From positions 43,061,555-43,125,554 of the forward strand of contig CM035808.1 of assembly GCA_020466095.1 (NCBI GenBank): a stretch of 64,000 bases of DNA. The letters run 5' to 3'. A program made the position numbers and the translations under genes. Numbering within the stretch: position 1 is the first letter of the stretch; each line of letters opens with the position of its first letter. Under the pieces are notes generated by a model that was not told the DNA's origin, made no database searches, and worked only from the letters and a program-made list of their open reading frames with translations. Positions 22,498-34,716 of this stretch are shown piece by piece. This stretch comes from Chlorops oryzae (lineage: Eukaryota > Arthropoda > Insecta > Diptera > Chloropidae).

Positions 22498-23790
22498 TAT
22501 TAGGTGTAGTAAAAAGAAATCCATTATTTTTCCAATAGATGGCGTTATTTATCTGCATCTCGCGTTGTATAAGTCCGATCGTGTTCCGCTAGGGGGCATT
22601 AGAAAGATGACAGTTCCTACTAAAAAAAGCTTTTTTGACACTTTTTTGATTGATTGATTCAGTTTTGTTTGAGAGCTTGTCAAAGATGGACATCAGCAAA
22701 GAGAAAATTCGCTACATTTTACAGTTTTTCTTCGATAAGGGAGAAAACGCAAGCCAGGCGGCTGAAAATGTGAATAGCGTTTATGGACCTGATACTGTAA
22801 CAGCCAATCATGCGCAATTTTGGTTTCGTCGATTCCGTTCCGGTAACTTTGATGTCAAGGATGCACCACGCACTGGAAGGCCAATTGTCGAAAATGTCGA
22901 TAAAATCATGGAAATTATCGAGTCCGACCGTCATGTTAGCACTTTTTCGATTGCAAAAGAGCTAAAGATTGCACAAAAAACCATTTGGAACCATTTGAAT
23001 AAGGCTGGATACACAAAGAAGCTCGATGTATGGGTGCCACACGAGTTAACGCAAAAAAACCTCATAGACCGAATTTCCATCTGCGAATCGCTGCTGAACC
23101 GCAACAAAATCGACCCATTTCTGAAGCGGTTGGTGACTGGTGATGAAAAGTGGGTCACTTACGACAACGTCAAGCGAAAACGGTCGTGGTCGAAACACGG
23201 TGAACCGGCGGAAACGGTGGCCAAGCCAGGATTGACGGCCAGGAAGGTTTTGCTGTGTGTTTGGTGGGATTGGCAGGGAAATATCTACTATGAGCTGCTC
23301 CCATACGGCAAAACTCTTAACTCGGAACTCTACTGTCAACAATTGGACCGTCTGAAGGAAGCAATCGCCCATAAGCGGCCAGCTTTGGCCAATAGGAGAG
23401 GAATTGTGTTCCATCAGGACAACGCCAGGCCACACACATCGATAGTGACTCGCCAGAAGCTCCGGGAGTTTGGTTGGGAGGTTCTTCTGCATCCACCTTA
23501 TAGTCCGGACCTGGCACCAAGTGATTACCATCTGTTCCTGTCCATGGCGAACAATTTTGCTGGTGAAACATTCGCTTCAAGAGAGGCTTCTGAAATTCGA
23601 CTGTCTCAATTTTTTGCTAATAGGAACGAGGGCTTCTATGAGAGAGGCATAATGAAATTACCTTTAAAATGGCAACAAGTTATCGAACAAAACGGCGCAT
23701 ATTTGACCTAAATTGGGTCATTCTAACTATCTTAAATAAAGCCCTCAATTTAATGCAAAAATAATGGATTTCTTTTTACTACACCTAATA
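22498..23790 (+). mobile_element. Complete mariner transposon, copy 1
   Basis: The element spans 22500-23788 (1289 bp) with TA at each outer edge (22498-22499 and 23789-23790), the standard mariner target duplication. The terminal inverted repeats begin TTAGGTGTAGTAAAAAGAAA and continue TCCATTATTTTT, identical at both ends over about 30 bp. The transposase frame inside is intact. Near-identity with copy 2 (about a dozen differences by eye over 1.29 kb) points to recent movement. Confidence 0.96.
22686..23711 (+). CDS. Mariner transposase, intact (DD34D)
   Basis: The 341-residue protein is expected to cut and paste its own element by binding the inverted repeats and cutting at TA sites in the nucleus. 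The N-terminal 110 residues form the paired helix-turn-helix DNA-binding part (HAQFWFRRFRSGNFD at 42-56). The mariner linker motif WVPHEL is at 116-121. The catalytic triad is D153 (TGDEKW), D245 (HQDNARPH) and D280 (SPDLAPSDYHLF), with 34 residues between the last two. The length matches mariner proteins (about 345). ATG 22686 is chosen because homologous N-termini begin close to it; an in-frame ATG at 22650 would add 12 residues. No frameshift or stop is present. The subfamily was not assigned. Confidence 0.95.
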   Translation: MDISKEKIRYILQFFFDKGENASQAAENVNSVYGPDTVTANHAQFWFRRFRSGNFDVKDAPRTGRPIVENVDKIMEIIESDRHVSTFSIAKELKIAQKTIWNHLNKAGYTKKLDVWVPHELTQKNLIDRISICESLLNRNKIDPFLKRLVTGDEKWVTYDNVKRKRSWSKHGEPAETVAKPGLTARKVLLCVWWDWQGNIYYELLPYGKTLNSELYCQQLDRLKEAIAHKRPALANRRGIVFHQDNARPHTSIVTRQKLREFGWEVLLHPPYSPDLAPSDYHLFLSMANNFAGETFASREASEIRLSQFFANRNEGFYERGIMKLPLKWQQVIEQNGAYLT

Positions 23791-26700
23791 TTTAAAAAAA
23801 TCCTTCGATAAAGTTAAGGTTTTTTTAAAAGCAATTTCCTTTCGAAGGCGACATTAAACTGTAATTCGAACTATTCAAATACAAATTAATATAATAAATA
23901 TTAATAAAAAACAAAGTAAAAGCAGTTCGGCATTGGCCCGTAACGTTCTAATGTTGAACAATTGATGGATAACCTTTCTCCTCCATATTTCGCCCTTGCT
24001 TTCCAACAGGACCAAAGAGTTTTTGAATTTTTTCTCCACAACTAAAAAGAGTCACGATTTAGAAAAAAAATTAAGAAAGAAATCCTGTCCTCATTACGGT
24101 TTACTTGGCATAATTCCGTTATTATTACCGGTTGCGAGAAAACGCAAGAAAAAACAAAAGCAGCAATACCATTTTGAAGAGCTTTTCGAATAAAACCAAA
24201 AACAAAGATAACTACTCAATACCATCATAAAAGCGTAACTAATAGATATAAGTAAGTGACGCTGAGAAAGTACATAAATTAATGCTGCCTCGTTTTCGAA
24301 AACCAGAACTCTCGTCAGAACTCCACAAACAATGTCGATTTCAACGCCATTGTCGGTTCATTGTTAGCACTGCTTTCTTTTGCTTCCCATTGAAATAAGA
24401 CACAACGAATGGAGCCCAATTAAATGCAGGATAAACAAGCATAGTATGAACAACCGCAACGACTATAACGATGTATATACACACACATATATATGTATAT
24501 TGTATAGAAGTTCGACTATCAGCAACTATTCCGGCCGCAATCAAAAGCACACAAACACAGGCAAACATAACCGGAGCGAGCACACCGAAAACACTCTGTC
24601 AGGATACGCTGGGTTCTGGCTTCCCACACTTAGCTTTCCAAGTTGAAAGTATCGAAGGCACTGACGCTATCTTATCGTCCGTTTGTCTATTTCTAAGAAC
24701 ACTTCTAGTGGTGCTACACTTCTAAAGAACTCTCCTCCATCTCTTTCGCACCTTTGTCGGGTTTGCTTTGCTTTTCTATGAGCTTTCTGCTGCTGTTTTC
24801 TTTTATTATTATTATTTTTTTTTATTGTCTTCGTTATCATCATCGAGGGCTTGTTTACCAAATCGTTATAATGATACCATTTGAATGTAGTAAAACACAA
24901 AACAAGCATAACGATTCGGCCCTGCCGTTGCCACACTGCATCTGCCACTTCGAGGATCTTCGGCGAATACGGGTAGAAAGTGAAGCCAGCAAGCAAGTGA
25001 GCGGACAGGCAACGCAAATCGGAGGCGCCATAGTCGATAGTAATTTGTTGATTCAAACGCTGCTTCCGGTTGAATGCTGAATAATAGAGGTCGCCTATAC
25101 GTCGCCATTCATGCTATCACAATTGTTCCCGGGATTCTATTCTATCCAGGTACGTATGTACATTTCCTCGTGCAAAGATGGTGCGGTGCATTCGTTCGAA
25201 ATGGTGCGTTCGTTGGTGGCACCAAAATACTTTTACCTAGTTTCACAATCCACATCCATTCCTCGAGTACTGGTCCGTTGAACACTCCGGTGGAGGGGAA
25301 CTTGCAATTAACTTCATTTTGCACGAATTCAATTATGAAATTATTTGTCTATTTACTGAAGTCTTACCTGAGTGCAAGAGTTTTACAAATATTGCTTCAG
25401 CTGCGTGGCAAGGAACTTTATGCAAATACTTTCAAATGCATTTTCATGGCATTTCGATGGAAGTGTTTTCTTTTCAATTTCAGTAAATTAAAGCAAACTT
25501 CGGTTTTTTTATGTTTTCGACCGAATTGTGGTTAGTTAAACTCTTTTGTCTTTCTGTTTTTTTGTTTTTTTTTTTTTTGTTTTTTTTTTTTGTCTGAACA
25601 ACAATTTGAAGACATTTGTTTTATAGTATCTTTCAACAGGAAAATAATTCCTGAAAACCAGTGTATTGGCTTGGATGTACTTATAAAAAGAAATCGGTAG
25701 TGGGGTGAAATGGACAAGTTCTTTGCACGTACTTGTCATTTCTTGGAAAAAAAATTATACTTAAAATTTTGACAAATTGACGTATGAGCAATGTTATTTA
25801 CAAAAATATTATACGCAGTTGCATTACGTATACGTCTCATACGTCTCATACGAGTAACGCAATTTAATGGAAAAAAACAATTTTTTTGATGCGAGTTGTT
25901 TTACAAAAACCGTTTTTTCTTAAAATCGCGCAAACATGCGAAACTTTTTTTTCGGATTTTAAAACAAAAAACTCATAAATTTATATGTTTATAACCACTT
26001 TTACCCAATTCGGCCCAAATCACAAATTTAGAAAGTCTTCATGAACTTGAAAAATTCTATATTTTTAGTCTCTTAATGAAAAACAATATATATTCATATA
26101 TATATTTAAGATTAAGATTTGGTATCATGTTAGCACTGAAAACTACAAATAAAAGCCTGGAAGTATGCAACGTTTTTTTGTGATATTTTTGAGGACAAAA
26201 TCGGACATAGCTCTAAAAGTCCAAAATCAAAATTTGTATTTCTTTTTTCAAAATACAACGGAGTTTGTGTTCTTTAAAGCTGCATCATTACTTTCAACCA
26301 TTTTGATATAAAATTTGGAAATTATGAAGCATTCTTATTTTCTGGCGTCCAGTTTTATTATTAAGTGGGGGAGTTGTGCGCACCGCGACCCATATTGGGT
26401 CTATTGTGCTAAGAGACCAGTTTTATTGGGAAAAAAATGCAGTTGATGACGCTTTATGGCCTAAAATAAAGGTAAAAATTGCAGTTTATGCATATGGAAA
26501 TAAGGTTTGGATGCTTTTCTACCGATAAAATTTTGGAAGACATTGCATATAAAAAAAGCTATTACCGAAAATTGAGGATAAAAGGGCCGGTTTTGAAAAA
26601 CATTGAGCACTGAGCGACCTCTAAACCTTAAACAAAAAATCTTCACATATTACTATCACAAATTTAAATTTATTGCTATTGCCCGAATACGAGGAACACT

Positions 26701-26884
26701 AAATTATAATTGCCCTGCTTTTTTCAGCCCACGTGAATATTATGACGCCAAAAATCGATACTTAATTAATGTGTCAAATATTAGAAGTTATTTGTTTTCT
26801 CTTACAGCCGATTGCAATTATCTGAATAATGGATACGAAATATTATATAATTAATAATTCAAACTTTACAGACATTTAAAGAAA
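23791..26884. other. 3.1-kb spacer between the two mariners; no supported gene
   Basis: A GC-richer patch at 24890-25150 ends at a donor-like CTATCCAG-GTACGT (25142-25154) and could be a non-coding first exon. An ATG frame of 153 codons (25074-25535) starts inside it but has no recognisable domain and crosses the donor. T-runs lie at 25558-25592. The block GACGTATGAGCAATGTTA at about 25780 recurs near 30930. Confidence 0.4.
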
Positions 26885-28176
26885 TATTAGGTGTAGTAAA
26901 AAGAAATCCATTATTTTTCCAATAGATGGCGTTATTTATCTGCATCTCGCGTTGTATAGGTCCGATCGTGTTCCGCTAGGGGGCATTAGAAAGATGACAG
27001 TTCCTACTAAAAAAGCTTTTATGACACTTTTTTGATTGATTGATTCAGTTTTGTTTGAGAGCTTGTCAAAGATGGACATCAGCAAAGTGAAAATTCGCTA
27101 CATTTTACAGTTTTTCTTCGATAAGGGAGAAAACGCAAGCCAGGCGGCTGCAAATGTGAATAGCGTTTATGGACCTGATACTGTAACAGCCAATCATGCG
27201 CAATTTTGGTTTCGTCGATTCCGTTCCGGTAACTTCGATGCCAAGGATGCACCACGCACTGGAAGGCCAATTGTCGAAAATGTCGATAAAATCATGGAAA
27301 TTATCGAGTCCGACCGTCATGTTAGCACTGTTTCGATTGCAAAAGAGCTAAAGATTGCACAAAAAACCGTTTGGAACCATTTGAATAAGGCTGGATACAC
27401 AAAGAAGCTCGATGTATGGGTGCCACACGAGTTAACGCAAAAAAACCTCATAGACCGAATTTCCATCTGCGAATCGCTGCTGAACCGCAACAAAATCGAC
27501 CCATTTCTGAAGCGGTTGGTGACTGGTGATGAAAAGTGGGTCACTTACGACAACGTCAAGTGAAAACGGTCCTGGTCGAAACACGGTGAACCGGCGGAAA
27601 CGGTGGCCAAGCCAGGATTGACGGCCAGGAAGGTTTTGCTGTGTGTTTGGTGGGATTGGCAGGGAATTATCTACTATGAGCTGCTCCCATACGGCAAAAC
27701 TCTTAACTCGGAACTCTACTGTCAACAATTGGACCGTCTGAAGGAAGCAATCGCCCATAAGCGGCCAGCTTTGGCCAATAGGAGAGGAATTGTGTTCCAT
27801 CAGGACAACGCCAGGCCACACACATCGATAGTGACTCGCCAGAAGCTCCGAGAGTTTGGTTGGGAGGTTCTTCTGCATCCACCTTATAGTCCGGACCTGG
27901 CACCAAGTGATTACCATCTGTTCCTGTCCATGGCGAACAATTTTGCTGGTGAAACATTCGCTTCAAGAGAGGCTTCTGAAATTCGACTGTCTCAATTTTT
28001 TGCTAATAGGAACGAGGGCTTCTATGAGAGAGGCATAATGAAATTACCTTTAAAATGGCAACAAGTTATCGAACAAAACGGCGCATATTTGACCTAAATC
28101 GGGTCATTCTAACTATCTTAAATAAAGCCCTCAATTTAATGCAAAAATAATGGATTTCTTTTTACTACACCTAATA
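26885..28176 (+). mobile_element. Mariner transposon, copy 2, same orientation
   Basis: The element is 26887-28174 (1288 bp) with TA at 26885-26886 and 28175-28176 and the same inverted ends as copy 1. It has one A fewer in the 5' leader (CTAAAAAAGC against CTAAAAAAAGC). Both terminal repeats look intact, so it should still be mobilisable if a transposase is supplied, for example by copy 1; this is inference. Confidence 0.96.
27072..28097 (+). pseudogene. Mariner transposase with a single nonsense codon
   Basis: The frame equals copy 1 except for scattered substitutions and TGA at 27561-27563, where copy 1 has CGA (Arg164). This C-to-T change cuts the protein after residue 163, just past the first catalytic aspartate (D153), so D245 and D280 are lost. 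No other stop or frameshift follows; the second half remains open to TAA at 28095-28097. Internal restart at ATG is unlikely to give an active enzyme, though a truncated DNA-binding product could compete with copy 1 for the repeats (inference). Confidence 0.94.
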
Positions 28177-28554
28177 TATCAATTTTCATATGAAATTGAG
28201 TTTTAATTTGTTTACTTTGAAAGTTTCTACGGGTAATATGGAACTTATTTTGGTAAATAAGGTCGAAGACAACGCCCACTGAAGCATTTTTAAACAGGAT
28301 ACTGTTAAATATGATTGAACTTCAAGTTAAACTTCAAGCTTAGAATAAATTGTACTGTTCAACTGCTCCTTCAGTAAACCCCCACGTTAGAGGTGCAAAC
28401 ACACAAGGCTAATAAGTCCATTTTAGTGGTCGTGTACGTCCTTTATTCTCTTAGTTCCACCCTCTACATACCTCACGATCTTATACCATTTCCTGCGAGA
28501 AATTCCCGTAGCTTTCCTCAATAAATAAGTAGTAAATAGTTTCGTCTATTTCCA
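28177..28554. other. No recognised gene
   Basis: AT-rich, with a slightly GC-richer patch at 28.38-28.5 kb that has stops in every frame. Confidence 0.4.
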
Positions 28555-28708
28555 GTTCCATACAAGGCAACAGTCGCCGGAGATACATTTTGTTTTGATG
28601 ACGATGGACGGCCGGCGAAGAGAGAGAACAGCACCCGCCTCTCTTCCGCGGCCCTCAGTCTTCCACAATACAAAATGTGTTTCCGGCGACTGTCGCTTAG
28701 TATGGAAC
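28555..28708. mobile_element. 154-bp MITE with imperfect inverted ends
   Basis: The left end GTTCCATACAAGGCAACAGT continues CGCCGGAGATACATTTTGT. The right end read on the other strand is GTTCCATACTAAGCGACAGT continuing CGCCGGAAACACATTTTGT. The arms agree over about 40 bp. The loop is GC-rich (GACGGCCGGCGAAGAG..). The target duplication could not be fixed. It is probably a non-autonomous DNA transposon. Confidence 0.72.
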
Positions 28709-30716
28709 AGGACCATTCGGGAGAAAGTTGAAGCACGGTTGAAAACAAAACAATCGCTTTTCTATAATTGACTAACAAAGGAGAAAAGCGGATGCACCAT
28801 TTATGGAAAATGAGCTCGGTGGCCAGCAACTCTCCCGTTTTAGTGTTCTAGCGACAGATAGTGACAGACGGAACTTAACTTTATTGCTGATGGAGTGCCG
28901 TGTTTTTATGATTTTGCCGCAACTGAAATGACATTAAACGTGTACTTTAGAGCTACCTTTGAGGCAATACATCGCAAAACAATCCAATTAGGATGACAAT
29001 TATGAAACTTTGCCTGCAGTCCTAAGTTTGTAATTAAAAGTGGACATTCAAACGCTGCACGTCAGTTGGAAAATAATTTGTTGTTTGGTGGAAAAATGTT
29101 TCATTGTTGAAAGTTTTTAATTTATTTTTAATCAAGCGTCTACGAGAGAACGGAAAACCTTTGTGCCTTGTCTTTTTTATGCAAAAACTTTTATCAGAGT
29201 AAACGAATTTTTCCCCTTTTTTATATTAGAATCAGAAAATTTTTGTTTCATTATTACCATTACCAAAAACTATTTTTCAAGGATATCTCCCGGAGACTTT
29301 GTAACGGGAACCTTAAAAGTGCTCTCTACCGTAATTTTAGATAATACCTATCAGAAATTAAACAATGCTTTAAAATACCTTTCTGGGGGCCGCAGTCGGA
29401 AATATTCTTTTTATTTGGATTAGATTTTTCAGTGAAATCAGGGATAATTCGGACGGTGCTAAGATTTTTCTGTTGGATTATGCAATTTTTTATTCTTTTT
29501 TGTTGTTTGTTACATAAATGCACCTCATATGACCATACGGAAAAATCATATTGATGAATATCAATCATAGGTACACCCGCGAAGTATGCAACACTTTTTT
29601 AATTTTTAAAATTTTAAGGATGTTGCCTGAGGTTGACCATAATGAAACATAACCTAGTTAATTTTGACATGAAACTCCAATTTCTGCTCATGTCACTAGG
29701 GTGGTGTCATTTCTAGAACAACAGAAAAATCGTCATGAAAAAATATCCTTACATTGGAGTATGTATTGGTTTTAGCAAAATCGCTGGAAAAATATTTTTA
29801 TAAAAATTTCTATGAAATTTCCTATATTTGGGGTTTTAAATTGTCATTCTATCTCTATTAATGTCGGAGATCTAATTTTTCTTTTAAATTGCTCTAAAAA
29901 AACTGTTTTTGCAAGGATATTCAAGGACCATAGAAGACAGCGGCCTAAAATTAAATGTTTAACATTGCTCTAAACAGCAAAATAGTTTTCGCCGAAATCG
30001 GCTTCGGGGGCCAAACGACTATGCTTTTAGTGCTAAATCCTTTGCGCTGTATTCTAGGAAAATTTAAATTATCTACGTTCGAAATTAAAGCTCTCCTATA
30101 CTCCTGGAATCTATATGCACTACTTTTAAATTGAATTATGCACACTTTCCGAGAAAGTTTGCACACTCTTTTGTGAAGCACTGCATAGGAAATCACTTTT
30201 CACTCGTATTCGACTCAATTATTTGTGTTTAATTGTTGAACCAGTGAAATACATTTTACTCTAATTACCCATTCGCAATGTCAACAAAAGACAGACGCAC
30301 ACGCACACGCAAACCCACACACAACGAGCCTTCAAAGTTTCCATTAAAAAGTTATACAAAACGAAATGGGGGAAAAGTGAAGTAAAAATGCGAAGAAAAA
30401 ACTTATTCTGTCCATATCACTGCTTCAGGAATTGAAGGAGAAACTTTTCAAAAAGCTTAAATTGCATCCCCATAAGCAGAAACAACAACAGCAAGAACAA
30501 ACACAACGTTCATTACAAAAAAGAAAGATAAACTATGCCGTAAAATGACCAGGAAAAATCGTTGCATGCTTTCACGGTAAATGACAGGACTGCGATTTTC
30601 AGATATCTCTGAAGAGAACAGGACAAGTCGCTGGGTTTTCCAGGTGTGAGATGAAGGTTTGTAGAACAACTAGCATACTGAAATAAATTTTTTATTTGAT
30701 GTACAAAAATAGGAGT
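28709..30716. other. No recognised gene
   Basis: AT-rich. AAGTATGCAACRYWTTTTT occurs at about 29582 and similar strings at about 26163 and 44084, suggesting a thin short repeat. CA-rich DNA lies near 30290-30330. Nothing else is supported. Confidence 0.4.
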
Positions 30717-30745
30717 ATAATAAATAAATAAATAAATAAATAAAT
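30717..30745 (+). repeat. (AAAT)n microsatellite
   Basis: Seven direct tetranucleotide units immediately before the Helitron-like terminus. Confidence 0.9.
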
Positions 30746-30751
30746 ATGTAC

Positions 30752-30900
30752 CTATATAAAATTCTCGAGTCGCCGTGTTTGTTACCAAACTCCTCCGTAA
30801 CGGCTAGACCGATTTGTATGAAGTTTTGTGGGCATATCGGGTAGGTCTAAGAATCAGCTAACATCTATTTTTCATGCTCTTAAGCCTCAACGTTTGGAAC
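30752..30900 (+). mobile_element. Helitron-like terminal fragment
   Basis: TATATAAAATTCTCGAGTCG followed by GTGTTTGTTACCAAACTCCT, CCGTAACGGCTAGACCGATT and a GAAGTTTTGTGGGCATATCG block resembles the conserved end of insect Helitrons (TCTCGTGTC.. with ..GGCTGGACCGATTT.. and GGTAGGTCTGAGAATC). Only this end is seen; no Rep/helicase gene and no opposite CTRR end were found. Assignment is from memory of the pattern. Confidence 0.5.
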
Positions 30901-31991
30901 CATTGAGCAGTTTTTAGTTTTACTTCCCGACGTATGAGCAATGTTACTTAAAAAAATTATATATTCAATGCAGTAATTTCAACTAGTTCTGTACTAGTAT
31001 TCTACTAGTGCAAAAGCCACCAGTACTAGTTCTTTTCTATACCCTCGCCAATATAAAATCCTGTAGAAAATCAGTATAACATCTGCACAGGAAAGCACTT
31101 GACCAATATGCACCAGAATTATTCTAGTACTTTTATAGGCAATTGGGTAAAGTACCAGTTAACTACTGGTGCTGTTTATGGGAAAATGGTACCGGAATCG
31201 TTGATTTGTTTTCCTTTTCCTTTAAGCACATCGTGGGAAAAAATATTTATACTCAGTCACTATCGATTGATTCCAAATATCATTAATATACTTATGGTGG
31301 AAGCTTATCCAAAAATTTCACTCGTTTCTCTAGTTCTGGTTAAAGTACTGGTTCTTTTCTTATAATTGCTCAACTGTTTACTGCAGGGTAAGGACGCAAC
31401 ATTGCATATAGGACGTCTTATTTTTGAATTTAATGAGCTGATTTATTTCAATTTATGGAAGATAAATTTGTAATTTTTATAAATCGTGTGTCTTTGAACG
31501 TCAAGGGAAAGAGGGAGAAAGACGGATCGAAAGAGTTCTGAATGTTTTTAGTTTTTAATTTTTGACACGCTACTTTCTGCTGACGCGGTACGAACCTCGC
31601 CGGATCATCTAAGCAATAATAATATAAGAATTATTTCCAGTGAGGTCAGATGAGAGGAAGTTCGATCCTAAGGGAATAAAAAAATTGGATCTACAAAATA
31701 AAATGACTGTCAATTTAAAAAAGATAGCTCTATAGGCAATGTCACTAAGCCAATCCCAAACGAAGAACATACATACAGCGAACCCGTTTCATATACACCT
31801 GTTTATTTAAGAAGCCTCCTAGCGTTAAAAACAGTAGTTCCCCACGTTTTTCTGTTATCGAGACCACTGAGCAATATGTCCGCTAATCGTGAAGATATGC
31901 AGCATTCATGTTTCATGAGTCACAGTCGTTTGCTCGGAGCAATTGTAGGGAATTTGTGTACGTTATGGGGCCGATTAATTTGACTTTTATG
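30901..31991. other. No recognised gene
   Basis: Contains an ACTAGT-rich patch (30985-31040) and otherwise AT-rich DNA with stops in all frames. Confidence 0.4.
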
Positions 31992-32167
31992 CTATTTGCC
32001 TGAATCGACATCCACATGGCACATAGGAGCACAGATATTCCGACCAACATCATTCATAAACGTACGCCCACATCCGTCTAGCATTCGTCCTCCCACACAT
32101 GAGGTTAGGGGGCTAGTGCTACGTTGGGGATTGTTGCTGATACGGATATTAGGGTAACTGCTAACAA
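31992..32167 (-). CDS. Candidate last exon, cysteine-bearing, unrecognised
   Basis: On the minus strand an acceptor-like CCATCTCTACAG ends at 32168. The following 58 codons stay open to TAG at 31992-31994. The product has five cysteines, with ..TSCVGGRMLDGCGRTFMNDV.. and ends ..CHVDVDSGK. The frame needs one base from the preceding exon, which is the phase left by the exon at 39768-39888 on the same strand, making a joined reading possible across a 7.6-kb intron. The match in phase has a one-in-three chance of being accidental and the acceptor is only fair. No family is recognised. Confidence 0.22.
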
Positions 32168-34716
32168 CTGTAGAGATGGTCGGATTCTTGACCATTATGT
32201 TTGCTATGCTATGCTTTGCTATTTGTCCGTATGTCTGTTTGTTTGTTTGTTTCTCATTGCCTTAATAAACTTTGAGTCATCATGAGAGAGCTAGATAGGG
32301 CGGAGAGAGAGAGAGAGAGAGAGAGAGATAAAGAGAGAAGGACAATTTCGTACATTTCGTCTATAGTTGGAGGCAAAAGCAATTTAGGATCGTACTCCAA
32401 TTCAGGCAATTCATCAAGATAATCGCATTTCAAAAACTATGTTTGCACGAGATGATATCGCAGCATCAGGCATACTTAGAAGCGTAAATCTGCGTTTGTC
32501 CTCCTACACGTTGCTTTTTATTTATTTCGTTTTTTGTTGTTGTATTTTCCCTCTTCCATTGCGTATGGTTTCTAGCATTTTGAGCTAGGATATCAATTTT
32601 TATGCGAGCAAATGTTGTTGACCCAATTTGTTGGTCATATTTCTTTCAATATTACGCGAATCTATGGAAATATGTGTATTTACATTTTCGGTATGAGAAT
32701 TAAAAAACCGCATGCGATAAAAGTTGAATGCCTTGCGGCCTTGTGGTTGGTTTCCATCGTTCATTGGGGCATATAAAAAATTGAAATTCTCATTAAAAAC
32801 TTCTGAAGCGATTGTAGAGACATGGAGGGGGAGAGAGAGTCACCTTCACACTGCTATTATCGAACAGCTCCATGGGATTGCGATTTTTTTTTGTATTATT
32901 TTTTATGACTTTAATACAAAAATATTTACTATTTCTTTTGAACGTAGAAAATAATTGAGGAGTGATCAATTTTTGAGTTCAAAATGAGTCAAAAACTTTC
33001 AAATAATATGAAGCTCAGAAATATGAGTCCGGAAAGACTCCGAAACCTGTGAGAAGTAAGTGGCGCAGAAATATGACTCTTATATGGACTCATTCGATGT
33101 ATGAAAGGGATTCGAATGGGCGACCTACCAGGAAGGAAATGCAATCCTTTGATTCAAGACGTAAATGTCAGCTATCACAACAGTTTTTCTTTTTTTCTTC
33201 GTCAAAGGCTAAAACTCTGTTATAGGTTCACTTCTTCTTCTTGCGTTTTAAAAGTCCCGGTCTATCCCGGGGTCCGTAAATCGCGACCAATTCCGCCTTT
33301 TGATCCTATCAGTTGCATCCTCCGCAGTAAGCTCTACAGCCTAGAGGTCCCATTTTACTGTGTCTAAACCTTTCTTATAGATAGAAAATTAAAATATTTT
33401 ACCGTTTAAGAGATATAGCCAAAAGTAAGAGCGAAACTTAATTCTCGGCCACACGTTTCGCAATATATTTAAAATTTAACCAGTATCAAATCTAGCACAA
33501 CTAAAGACAGGAATTTGTTACATTTATCAAGTACTTTAAGGAACTGCAGTCAAAATTGTCTTTAAATTCGTTGACATCAAAAATATGTCACAGTTTTACT
33601 GGAGGACATGAGATACCAGAAATGCCTCAAAATTGTTCTGCTTTTAGCAAGAGTTTTACTACAAGACACTGAATAAAATGATCTCGTGACTGAAGAATCA
33701 AAAATAAAGAAGATAAAGTAAATTATAAGACTTTTTCCCGAAAGAAAAAAATTTTTAAAGAAAAATAATAGAAGATATGCTGTAAGTGAATCGAATCCTC
33801 GAATCGAAAATTACCTTCAATTGTCTACAATGCGTAGTTACACACTTTTGAAAGGAACGCTGAAAAGTCGCACAAAGTAAAAAACTCATTTCATCCTTTG
33901 CTATTTATAAATAAAAAAAGTAAATATTCGGAAAATGCAAATGGAGTGCAATTTTCGCAATTTCCTTCCAATCTTCTTATTTTGTACATTCGTTTCGTTT
34001 CACCAAAAAATATTGTGCTTACTTTTTCCGTTTTCATTTTCCGCATCATGCCATTGTGCATTGTAACAATAAAAGTTTTCCAATGACTTTTCCTTGAGAT
34101 TCGCACTCTTTGGAAAGTTGCATTTTCTTTATTTTTCTCTTTCCTTTTCTTTTATTGTGTTCCTTTTGGGACCCCGTGTATAAATCGTAGTTATGAAAAA
34201 GTTTTTCATTATTTCGCTTCCCTTGAAGTGTTCATCTCTGAATACTGCACTGTCGTTCGAATATATACGTAAATATAAATGTAGTATATATTTAAAGCTT
34301 ACAATAAAGTTCAAAGAAAATGTCATTGGATAGTTTCTGTTTTCCCTTGAGTTGAATTTCGTTCGCTGAGTTCAAAGATATTTACTGTCCGAAGTTTTTT
34401 TAAGAGAAAAATCGTTTTCTGGTTTTTTTTTTTGCGTTTCAATAGTTCATTCTGATTTTTATTAATAGTAATTTTTTTTATAGTTTATTGTTATAATAAT
34501 TTACACGTTAAATATTTTTTCATATATTTTATAACGTTCCATACAACTAAATATACATATATTTTTCTTTCTTTAATTTCTTGCGTTTTCCTTCTTTCGC
34601 TTTCCGTTACGAAATTAATTACATAAATTTATGAAGATTCTCATGACCTTACACATCAACTTACTTTCAAAATTATTTTTATTAATTTCAAACGTACGAT
34701 CGATCTCTTAATTCTC
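32168..34716. other. No recognised gene; (GA)n tract
   Basis: A (GA)13-type microsatellite lies at 32303-32328. The rest is AT-rich. If the exons at 39768 and 31992 belong together, this is intron. Confidence 0.4.

Noticed and set aside
23046..23580. Antisense frames over the mariner transposases
   Set aside because: The same antisense frames occur in both copies and are shadows of a constrained sense coding sequence.
25074..25535. 153-codon plus-strand frame
   Set aside because: It has an ATG but no domain, crosses a good donor at 25150, and ends in T-rich DNA. Kept only as a remark in the spacer entry.
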